From Chloroflexota bacterium (GTDB lineage Bacteria; Chloroflexota; UBA6077; CF-72): a stretch of 14,801 nucleotides of DNA. The stretch is taken from positions 1 to 14,801 of the forward strand of contig JAFAWJ010000835.1 in assembly GCA_019242065.1 (NCBI GenBank). The letters run 5' to 3'. Position numbers and translations under genes: made by a program. The notes under the pieces were generated by a model that was given only the letters and a program-made list of their open reading frames with translations, made no database searches and was not told the origin of the DNA. Shown here in pieces: positions 1 to 6,328 of the stretch. Position 1 is the stretch's first letter. Every line of letters starts with the position of its first letter.

Positions 1-114
1 AAGGTGACCTACTATCTGCTGCGCATCAATGGTCAATCGGAAGACATCTTGCAGACGTTCCCAGCAGAGTCGCTTCCTGAGATCGGGACTTGCAACGTGA
101 ACACCAGTGCGTGA
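1..114 (+). CDS. 3' end of an unknown gene (partial)
   Basis: Frame 1 is open from the first base to a TGA at 112-114 and encodes 37 residues ending in CNVNTSA. The composition looks natural for a folded domain: a VTYYLLRING stretch, then an acidic and polar tail. There is a normal gap of 112 bases before the next start. No family can be recognised from so short a piece. It could be the C-terminus of an extracellular or secreted protein, but this is a guess. It is a fragment only because the window starts inside it. Confidence 0.45.
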   Translation, partial: KVTYYLLRINGQSEDILQTFPAESLPEIGTCNVNTSA

Positions 115-226
115 GACGTGGCGGCCTCGATCGGCTGAAGTACGGCACGACCGCGTCACCGGATAGGTAGGCGCGGCACATCGTCTGCATCGTCGATCGC
201 ACGCAGCAGAACCGGAGAGTTTTTCC

Positions 227-1573
227 ATGCCGACTGTCAACTCGCCCACTGGACCCACTGATGTCGCGCCAGGCCGTCGATCGCCGCGCGCCAGAACTGG
301 GCTCGGGCTCATTGTAGGCCTCCTCGTCCTCCTCCTCCTGATCGTCGCGATTCTGGGCATACTGGCATCCCGCTTCGGGATGTTGGCGGCATCTGTCAAA
401 GGTGGGGCCGATGGACAGTACACAACGCTCGAGGGTGTGATCCAGCACGCAGACGACGAGCAGACCCAGGCGATAGCCAGCGGCGATCCGTCGGTCATGT
501 CAGACACCGCGACAGCGCAGCACTACCAGGAACTCGTGCAAACCAATCAACAGCTGGTCAGCGGGGGCGTATCCAGCATTGCCCTGAACAACGTGGACTG
601 GGGCGCAACGACGGTCAACGGTGACACGGCGACCGCGGTCGATTACGAGACATGGACGACTACCTACTCCAATTCGTCTACAGAGGAGTCTCGCGACGAG
701 AACGACTACACGCTCGTGCAGCAAAACGGCAGCTGGGTGATCTCCGCGGACAACAATCCCTCTCCCCAGCCCACTGCGGCTGCAGGCTCGTCGACTCGAC
801 CCGGCCGCGGCCGAACGTCGCCCTCGACGGGTACACCACCCGCCCCAAGCGCGACACCGCCCGCCAGCAGCGGTGCAAGCTCCGCCGCGGCGCCGTCCAG
901 TAACTGGGCAGGTTACGCCGCAACCACGGCTACGTATACGGGAGTCAGCGGGAGCTGGACGTTACCGCCGTTCAACGCCGCTGATCCCGCTGGGATGAAC
1001 GCCACGTGGGTCGGCATTGGCGGTGTGCAGAGCCACGATCTGATCCAGGCGGGGACGCAGCAGCAAGCCAGCGGAGACGCGGATACACTGTACTCTGCAT
1101 GGCTGGAAACGCTGCCACAACCGTCTCAGCCAGTGCCGCTGGTGGTACACGCGGGTGACTCGGTCACGGTGTCTCTGGCCGAACAGGGTCAGGGTGCGTG
1201 GCAGGTGTCGATGACCAACACCACCACTGGCCAGGCGTGGCAAACAGCGGTCCAGTACGACTCCTCGAATTCCTCTGCCGAGTGGATCGAAGAAGCCCCG
1301 AGCGCTGGTCGTGGCGGCATTCTCCCGCTGGACAATTTCGGCACGATCGATTTCAGCAACGCCGGTGCGGTTTCCGGCGCCCAGAACGAGAACCTGTCCC
1401 AAACGGGTGCTCGGCCGATTGAGCTCGACGACACGTCAGGACAAGCTCTTCTGACAACCGGAGCGGTGGGCGGCGATGGTTCGAGCTTTTCGGTGACACG
1501 TACCTCCATCTCCGACAACCAGCCGACGGGGCGGCGGACGAGCCCCCGCAGCCAGGGCGAGTATGATCGATAG
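227..1573 (+). CDS. Membrane-anchored G1 family (glutamic) endopeptidase
   Basis: This 448-residue protein has four parts. There is a short basic cytoplasmic N-terminus, one membrane helix at about residues 26-48, a region at about 55-175 that resembles an NTF2-like fold, and a Pro/Ser/Thr-rich linker at about 177-225. The C-terminal domain at about 226-425 matches the G1 (scytalidoglutamic, eqolisin) peptidases. Seen motifs are SNWAGY, a W-T-L-P strand, WVGIGG, LIQAGT, AWLETLP and AEWIEEAP. By family knowledge the catalytic pair is a Gln and a Glu; here they are Q274 (LIQAGT) and E352 (AEWIEE). Such enzymes cut proteins at acidic pH, and this one should sit outside the cell, tethered to the membrane. 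The ATG at 227 has a GGAGAG ribosome-binding site at 214-219. The NTF2-like assignment is inference; the peptidase call is firm. Confidence 0.86.
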   Translation: MPTVNSPTGPTDVAPGRRSPRARTGLGLIVGLLVLLLLIVAILGILASRFGMLAASVKGGADGQYTTLEGVIQHADDEQTQAIASGDPSVMSDTATAQHYQELVQTNQQLVSGGVSSIALNNVDWGATTVNGDTATAVDYETWTTTYSNSSTEESRDENDYTLVQQNGSWVISADNNPSPQPTAAAGSSTRPGRGRTSPSTGTPPAPSATPPASSGASSAAAPSSNWAGYAATTATYTGVSGSWTLPPFNAADPAGMNATWVGIGGVQSHDLIQAGTQQQASGDADTLYSAWLETLPQPSQPVPLVVHAGDSVTVSLAEQGQGAWQVSMTNTTTGQAWQTAVQYDSSNSSAEWIEEAPSAGRGGILPLDNFGTIDFSNAGAVSGAQNENLSQTGARPIELDDTSGQALLTTGAVGGDGSSFSVTRTSISDNQPTGRRTSPRSQGEYDR

Positions 1574-1628
1574 GCAACGCGTCGACTTGAATGGTCGGAT
1601 CGCGACGCGGTTTGACCACTGCAGCACG

Positions 1629-1659
1629 GGCTCGCGAGTTCGGACGAAGACCGCGAGCC
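1629..1659 (+). other. GC-rich hairpin directly before a ribosome-binding site
   Basis: GGCTCGCG (1629-1636) and CGCGAGCC (1652-1659) form a perfect 8-bp stem. The 15-base loop can itself pair TTC with GAA. There is no T-tract after it, so it is a poor intrinsic terminator for the peptidase gene. It ends one base before the AGGAGG ribosome-binding site (1660-1665) of the next gene. In RNA it could affect ribosome access or protect a processed 5' end. Function is inferred only from position. Confidence 0.4.
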
Positions 1660-1675
1660 AGGAGGTGGTCGCCTG

Positions 1676-2197
1676 ATGCAAGTGCGAGGACTCAAAACAG
1701 ACCTCGCGAAGGGTGTACTCGCTGGAATTCTGGCTGGTATCCCGCAGGTCCTGCTCAGCCAGGCTGAGGCGCGACTTCTGCCAGTTTCAACGGAGCAAGC
1801 CGACATCGGCCCGCGGTTCATCAGGCGCGTGTCGGAGCAAACTGATGCGCCGATGGGGCCAGTGCAACACTGGGCCCTGGCCGGCCTTTTTCACTTTGGC
1901 TACGCAGCGGCATGGGGCGGGCTATATGCACTTTTGCAGCGATGGAGGCCCGCTCAGCCACACGTGGGCGGTCCGCTGCTGGGAGCGCTCATCTACACAC
2001 TGGCGTTCTCACCCTGGGGCGCGGCCACGCAGACTGACACCGAGCATCCGGTTGAATCGCGTCCTGCGTACGACACAGTTCTCCACTGGACAGCAGCCTT
2101 GTCGTTCAGTCTGTGTCTTGCGTATCTGTATTCCGCCTGGCAGCACTCCGCGTCAGGGCGGTGGCAGCGGTTCGCCAGAGCGATTTGGCCAGGATAG
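1676..2197 (+). CDS. Small multi-pass membrane protein, YagU/DUF1440-like
   Basis: This 173-residue hydrophobic protein has about four membrane segments: residues ~13-33, ~65-88, ~98-117 and ~134-155. A loop carries the phrase FSPWGAA between the third and fourth. The layout, with an N-terminal GVLAG-type helix and a Gly-rich second helix, resembles the DUF1440/YagU inner-membrane proteins, whose role is unknown. The similarity is by eye and modest. The start is well supported: AGGAGG at 1660-1665 lies 10 bases before the ATG at 1676. The stop at 2195-2197 is 5 bases from the likely GTG start of the oxidoreductase gene that follows, so the two are probably co-transcribed and translationally coupled. 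No catalytic motif is visible. Confidence 0.65.
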   Translation: MQVRGLKTDLAKGVLAGILAGIPQVLLSQAEARLLPVSTEQADIGPRFIRRVSEQTDAPMGPVQHWALAGLFHFGYAAAWGGLYALLQRWRPAQPHVGGPLLGALIYTLAFSPWGAATQTDTEHPVESRPAYDTVLHWTAALSFSLCLAYLYSAWQHSASGRWQRFARAIWPG

Positions 2198-2202
2198 AGC
2201 GC

Positions 2203-3630
2203 GTGGCTGGCACCACGTACGACGCTATAGTGGTTGGCTCAGGTCCGAATGGCCTGGCGGCTGGCATTGTCCTGGCGCGACGCGGGTTGCGGGTGGCAGT
2301 CTACGAGGCTGCCGATGAACCCGGTGGCGGCATGCGCACCGAAGCTTTGACGTTGCCCGGCTTTGCCCACGATGTGTGCTCCGCGGTTCATCCACTCGGG
2401 ATTGGCTCACCGTTTTTCAGGCGGCTGCCGTTGACCAAGCATGGTCTCACCTGGATCCAGCCACCCGCGGCGCTCGCCCATCCTTTTGACGACCGCCCGG
2501 CGGTACTTCTAGAACGCTCGACCGCAGACATGTACCGTCACCTGGGTCCAGACGCGTCCGCCTGGCGAGCGCTCATGGACCCGTTCGTCAATCGCTGGCA
2601 GCCGTTATTCGGGGACGTGCTGGGCCCGCTGAAAATCCCCCACCACCCACTGCTCCTCGCGCGGTTCGGCCTGGCCGCGTTTCCGGCGGCGACCTGGCTC
2701 GCACGCCGGTTGTTCCGCCATGCGGGGGCACGCGCATTGTTCGTCGGCATGGCCGCGCACGCGACGCTGCCGTTGCGGAGTCCGCCCAGCGCGGCATTCG
2801 GCATGATGCTCGGGGTGGCCGGGCACGCGGTTGGCTGGCCGATTCCGCGCGGCGGTTCGGCCAGCATCACCCGCGCCCTGGTCTCCTATTACCGATCACT
2901 CGGCGGCGAGTTGCGGACGAACAGCCTCGTGGAATCACTGGAGGATCTCCCGCCGGCGCGCGTCGTGCTGCTGGACCTCACTCCACGCCAGATTCTGCGG
3001 CTGCACGGCACGCGTCTGTCGGCCCTCTATCGTGCGCAACTCGCCCGCTTTCAGTACGGGCTGGGCACGTACAAACTTGACTGGGCACTCGAACAACCCA
3101 TTCCCTGGCAGTCCGAGGATGCGAGTCGCGCGGCCACCGTGCACCTGGGTGGCAGTCTCGAAGAGATCGATGCCGGTCGCCAGCAGGAGAGCGCCGGGCA
3201 ACCGGCTGAACGGCCGTACGTTCTCCTGGTGCAGCCGAGCTTGTTCGACGATTCGCGCGCGCCGGACGGCAAGCACGTTGCGTGGGGCTACTGCCATATC
3301 CCCAATGGCTCTACCTTTGACATGACCAGTCGCATCGAGGCGCAGATCGAGCGATTTGCGCCTGGCTTTCGGAACGTCATCCTGGCGCGGCACACGATGG
3401 GCCCCGCCGACCTGGAGCGTCACAACCCGAACCTGGTCGGTGGCGACCTGAACGGGGGCGAAGCGTCGCTTGCGCAACTGTTCTTCCGCCCGGCGCTGCG
3501 GCCGATTCCATACGCGACGCCCAACCCAAAGCTGTTTGTGTGCTCCTCGTCATCGCCACCAGGAGGCGGCGTGCACGGCATGGCTGGGTACTACGCGGCC
3601 CGTCTTGCGCTCCAGCGTCTCTGGAGTTGA
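2203..3630 (+). CDS. NAD(P)/FAD-dependent oxidoreductase, phytoene desaturase-like (PYROXD2 type)
   Basis: The N-terminal Rossmann dinucleotide-binding motif GSGPNG (residues 12-17) sits in the usual VVGSGPNGLAAG setting and is followed by an acidic residue (E35) for the ribose of FAD. Next comes the PGGGMRTE loop typical of the phytoene-desaturase and amine-oxidase superfamily. The C-terminal half has conserved phrases of bacterial PYROXD2-like proteins: WALEQPIPW, YCHIPNGST, IERFAPGF, GGDLNGG and SSSSPPGGGVHGM. The substrate is not known. Carotenoid or other polyprenyl desaturation is possible, but no other carotenoid gene is nearby. The frame is open back to 2113, but the GTG at 2203 is preferred: it gives a 475-residue protein starting 9 residues before the Rossmann motif, and AGGA lies at 2191-2194. 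The 2113 start would overlap the upstream gene by 85 bases. Confidence 0.85.
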   Translation: MAGTTYDAIVVGSGPNGLAAGIVLARRGLRVAVYEAADEPGGGMRTEALTLPGFAHDVCSAVHPLGIGSPFFRRLPLTKHGLTWIQPPAALAHPFDDRPAVLLERSTADMYRHLGPDASAWRALMDPFVNRWQPLFGDVLGPLKIPHHPLLLARFGLAAFPAATWLARRLFRHAGARALFVGMAAHATLPLRSPPSAAFGMMLGVAGHAVGWPIPRGGSASITRALVSYYRSLGGELRTNSLVESLEDLPPARVVLLDLTPRQILRLHGTRLSALYRAQLARFQYGLGTYKLDWALEQPIPWQSEDASRAATVHLGGSLEEIDAGRQQESAGQPAERPYVLLVQPSLFDDSRAPDGKHVAWGYCHIPNGSTFDMTSRIEAQIERFAPGFRNVILARHTMGPADLERHNPNLVGGDLNGGEASLAQLFFRPALRPIPYATPNPKLFVCSSSSPPGGGVHGMAGYYAARLALQRLWS

Positions 3631-3635
3631 CGACA

Positions 3636-4301
3636 TCAACTCCGCCCGGAGCCGGGCTCGGCCATCTTGCGGTGTTGCTCAGCGTTCAACGTGACAGGCA
3701 TGGCTTTGGCGGCAGCGCCCATAGCTTTGGTCTTCAACGAGCCGGCGATCACCTGGTCTTCGCCAGCCATCAGCGCTTCGAACCCTTGTTCTGGCAACAT
3801 CGGCCGGATCGTCTTTTGCGCTGGTACCGACCTTCGTGTCGTCCATGCCGGCGCGATGAAAAAAGTTGGTATCGGTGGGACCCGGCATCAGCGCGGTGAT
3901 GCTGACACCCGTATCTTTGAGTTCATTACGCAGCGCCTCCGCGAACGACTGCACGAACGCTTTCGAGGCGTTGTACACGGCTTGAAAGGCACTCGGCATG
4001 CGTCCACCGGTCGCCCGTTCGAGCGGATGGCACGATACAGCTCTTCAACGCCCTCATACGCGGCGAGGTCCGCGTGGACGGTGCTGGTGTGTGCGGCTGG
4101 ATAGACCGCCTCGATGTCGCGAGCGGCCGCGTCAAGCGCGGGGCCGGTGGCCGTGATCAACAAGTCGAAACCGTGTTCAGCAAACTGCTTCGCGAGCTCG
4201 AGTCCAATGCCGCTGGATGCGCCGGTGACGACGGGCAAAGGCTTCGCCCCGGGTGACGTCTCTCGCACGAGCGCGGGGCGAAGCGCGAAAACCCGGGCCA
4301 A
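3636..4301 (-). pseudogene. Broken short-chain dehydrogenase (internal deletion plus frameshift)
   Basis: Three reading-frame pieces line up with one classical SDR. Piece 1 (4301 down to about 4003) has the cofactor motif TGASSGIG and runs through ADLAAYEGVEELY to GRPVDA. The next expected part, with NAG, the catalytic Ser and about 60 residues, is absent. Piece 2, in another frame from about 3999, starts MPSAFQAV and holds the catalytic YNASK followed by MPGPTDTNFF and DDPADVA. Around 3810-3820 the frame shifts again to piece 3 (EQGFEALMAGEDQVIAGS, then AHRKMAEPGSG-like HRKMAEPGSG) and stops at a TGA at 3636-3638. The tail matches the usual end of this SDR subfamily, so the gene is complete at both ends and damaged inside. 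Without NAG and the catalytic Ser it cannot be active. The start is uncertain (TTG at 4301, or a GTG further in). Sequencing error could explain the frameshifts but not the missing block. Confidence 0.85.
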
Positions 4302-4442
4302 GGGACACGCCGCGGGTCACACTGATCTATATGCAAGCCGGTCAGACCATCAACCCGGCAGCCAGCGCGGGAGCTGCGAGCCTGGGAAGAAGGCGCGGGC
4401 CCCTGGGATTACGAAGAGCAGGAAGACCGCCACGGGGTCATG

Positions 4443-4477
4443 GAAAAAGGATCGGAGCGACTCAGCGTCGCTCCGAT
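4443..4477 (-). terminator. Intrinsic terminator of mscL, overlapping its stop codon
   Basis: ATCGGAGCGAC (4451-4461) and GTCGCTCCGAT (4467-4477) form a perfect 11-bp stem with a 5-base loop. Read on the minus strand the hairpin is followed by CC and five Ts (4448-4444), the classic intrinsic terminator pattern. The mscL stop codon (4462-4464) lies in the loop, so the last codons of mscL form the ascending arm. It should end the minus-strand transcript that carries the Gln-rich gene and mscL, and it separates them from the pseudogene downstream. Confidence 0.85.
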
Positions 4478-5031
4478 GGCTGGCCCTGCAACCGATCGGC
4501 CAGAACTCTGGCCGCGTGATCGGCGATGTCCGCGCCAGAAGGTGCGGCCACCTGGCGCATGGCATCGGCAACCTCATCCGACGGCGGCAAGAGTTGCGCC
4601 GAACACTCCGGACAGCGCCTCGCAGCCCGCGGGATCTTGTTGGTGCACTCCGGACAATCCTTGGTCGGAGCTGGTTGTTGCTGCGGCTTGTAGCGGTCCA
4701 TGAGTTTGTTGACCGGTAACACGACGACGAAATACACGATCAGTGCGATCAGAAGAAATGAGATGACCGCGTTGATCAGGTCCCCGACCGGAAACACAAT
4801 GCCGCCCACGGTAACGGCCAGACTGGACATGTCGGCGACTCCGCGCGCCGAGCTGATGATGGGATTCAGTATGTCTTTGACGATCGCCTGGACGACGTTG
4901 CCAAACGCCGCGCCGATGACCACGCCGACGGCAAGATCCACCACGTTGCCGCGCAGGATGAATTTGCGGAAACCGCCGATGTCACTGCGGGCCTCGTGGA
5001 CCACGCCACCAGCGTCGGGCACTCGGGCCAT
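4462..5031 (-). CDS. mscL: Large-conductance mechanosensitive channel MscL with C-terminal zinc ribbon
   Basis: The protein forms a pentameric inner-membrane channel that opens under membrane tension and releases solutes during osmotic down-shock. The N-terminus has the conserved amphipathic stretch FRKFILRGNVVDLAVGVVIG (residues 21-40) leading into the pore helix TM1 (about 30-52). TM2 lies at about 82-107 and is followed by NKL. The periplasmic loop between them is short (about 30 residues). At 189 residues it is longer than the usual 130-150. The extra tail carries two CPEC motifs (C126/C129 and C140/C143), a probable zinc ribbon, then an acidic and Arg-rich end. It lies 24 bases after the stop of the Gln-rich gene, so the two are probably one transcript. 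The ATG at 5031 has only a weak GGGAA upstream. Confidence 0.95.
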   Translation of the reverse strand: MARVPDAGGVVHEARSDIGGFRKFILRGNVVDLAVGVVIGAAFGNVVQAIVKDILNPIISSARGVADMSSLAVTVGGIVFPVGDLINAVISFLLIALIVYFVVVLPVNKLMDRYKPQQQPAPTKDCPECTNKIPRAARRCPECSAQLLPPSDEVADAMRQVAAPSGADIADHAARVLADRLQGQPSERR

Positions 5032-5055
5032 GCGCTATTTCCCGTACATCAACGA

Positions 5056-5592
5056 CTATCTGCCCAGCAGTCCACCCAGCGGGTTGCCGGACTTGTTGCC
5101 ACCAATCGCGTTCGAGACAGCCATGGCGGCGATACCCGCCAGGGCGGCCTTGGCAGCGGGATTGGCCAGTATGCCACCACCGCCACTATTACCACTGCCA
5201 CTGCTACCGCCGCCGCCCAACAGTTGCCCGAGCAGTCCAGGTTGCTGTTGGTGCAGCTGCGCAGTCTGCTGGGCAAGATAGCTGGCGTCCTGATATGTCT
5301 GAGGCCCGCCGTTCTGGCCAAAACCGGGGTTGGGAGTGCCCTGAGCGCCGAGCTGCTGTTCGACATACTGGCCGAACTGCTGGCGATCCTGTGGCGACAT
5401 GCGGTCGAATGCCTGCTGCGCGGCTGCCTGATACTCCTGCTGGTTCAATTGCGGCGCCACCTGCTGATAGCGCTGCAGGACCTCCTGGTCGGAGTAGCCC
5501 TCCTGGGGTGCGCCTTGCTGATAACGCTGAACGTAGCCTTGCAAATCTTGTTGTTGCTGAGGGTTGCTCAGCACACTGTCGAGAAGACCCAT
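5056..5592 (-). CDS. Gln- and Gly-rich small protein, YidB-like N-terminus, unknown function
   Basis: This 178-residue protein begins MGLLDSVLSN, reminiscent of the start of YidB/DUF937 proteins. A Gln-rich helical region follows (about 11-82) with two related units, RYQQGAP (23-29) and RYQQVAP (41-47). A disordered Gln/Gly stretch and a Gly/Ser linker (about 125-141) lead to an Ala-rich hydrophobic segment (about 143-165) and a GGLLGR end. No enzyme motif is visible. The hydrophobic C-terminus could associate with a membrane. Similar proteins are known to me only as hypothetical. AAGGGAG lies 8 bases before the ATG. The gene sits directly upstream of mscL in the same direction, which suggests an envelope or osmotic-stress link, but that is inference. 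Confidence 0.7.
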   Translation of the reverse strand: MGLLDSVLSNPQQQQDLQGYVQRYQQGAPQEGYSDQEVLQRYQQVAPQLNQQEYQAAAQQAFDRMSPQDRQQFGQYVEQQLGAQGTPNPGFGQNGGPQTYQDASYLAQQTAQLHQQQPGLLGQLLGGGGSSGSGNSGGGGILANPAAKAALAGIAAMAVSNAIGGNKSGNPLGGLLGR

Positions 5593-5743
5593 ACGTAGTA
5601 CTCCCTTTGGTGTGAACAGTAGTGTTGTTGAAGATCACCACGGCGTCGTGGCGGCAACGCGGCGTAGATCTGTGGCAGCAACTCCTGTGCCACGCATCGA
5701 TAACTCTTGTCCGACATCCAACGATCGGCAGTTGCATTCCGCG

Positions 5744-6289
5744 CTACTCCAGTGCTTTGCGGACCAGCCCCTCGAAAAAACCCGGACTTGCATTGCTCTG
5801 TTCTTCTGCCTGTTCGTCTTCGGTCGAGTACACTTCGCGCACACGACCGGTCTGCTGCGGATCCGTGACGACCAGACGCTCCCGGCGCAGCGTCTCCTCG
5901 AACAACTGGCGTTCAGTGCTAGAAGCACGGCGGATGCGAATCCTCTCGCGGAGCACCAGGCGCTTGCTGACTACCAGGCGCTCTTCGTAGATCGGTACGA
6001 CAAAGACACCGTCCTCTTCCCAGGGCGGCAGTCGCTCGGCGACCACCTCGCCGACAGGCTCGTGTTCGACGACCACCTCCTCGCGAACAGCGTCCACTTC
6101 GAGACGTCCGGGCACGGACTCGACCTCGGTGTGCAGCTCAATCGCGCCAAGCTCGCGAGTCTGCTTTTGGGCGACCAGTCGCTCTTCACGTAGTTCGAGT
6201 GTTTCGCGTGCTTCATCGAGTACAGGCTCCGCCGCTCCGCCGTCCTCGTCCGGGACCTTGCCGCTCGGAGCTACTTTGGGTTCGGACAT
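5744..6289 (-). CDS. DUF2382 (YsnF/AvaK-type) stress-response domain protein
   Basis: This 181-residue, highly charged protein carries the DUF2382 signature. Two similar halves (about 30-80 and 95-145) are made of alternating hydrophobic and charged strands: LREERLV, VREEVVVEHEPV, YEERLVVSKRLVLRERI and LRRERLVV. Proteins with this domain (B. subtilis YsnF, cyanobacterial AvaK) are associated with stress or dormancy; the biochemical role is unknown. The C-terminal tail is acidic. The frame is open to 6328, but the ATG at 6289 is preferred because AGGAG (6296-6300) lies 6 bases upstream. Only 39 bases separate it from the stop of the SDR upstream, so it likely shares that transcript. Confidence 0.85.
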   Translation of the reverse strand: MSEPKVAPSGKVPDEDGGAAEPVLDEARETLELREERLVAQKQTRELGAIELHTEVESVPGRLEVDAVREEVVVEHEPVGEVVAERLPPWEEDGVFVVPIYEERLVVSKRLVLRERIRIRRASSTERQLFEETLRRERLVVTDPQQTGRVREVYSTEDEQAEEQSNASPGFFEGLVRKALE

Positions 6290-6328
6290 GCGAGTCTCCT
6301 CCGTCGTGCGATGAAAAGAAGCGCGCAC

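Noticed and set aside
1189..1821. 210-residue open frame on the minus strand over the end of the peptidase gene
   Set aside because: It is antisense to the G1 domain and the start of the next gene, with Arg/Ser-rich composition and no motif.
2113..2202. Upstream extension of the FAD oxidoreductase to 2113
   Set aside because: It overlaps the membrane protein gene by 85 bases and lacks a ribosome-binding site; the GTG at 2203 fits the Rossmann start better.
4323..4703. Plus-strand frame with an acidic stretch (PWDYEEQEDRHG) between the pseudogene and mscL
   Set aside because: It has a natural-looking segment, but it runs straight into the mscL coding region and terminator on the other strand, and no start with a ribosome-binding site was found.
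5160..5240. Repetitive CCACCGCC-type tract, considered as a DNA repeat
   Set aside because: It encodes the Gly/Ser linker of the Gln-rich protein on the minus strand; codon repetition explains it.
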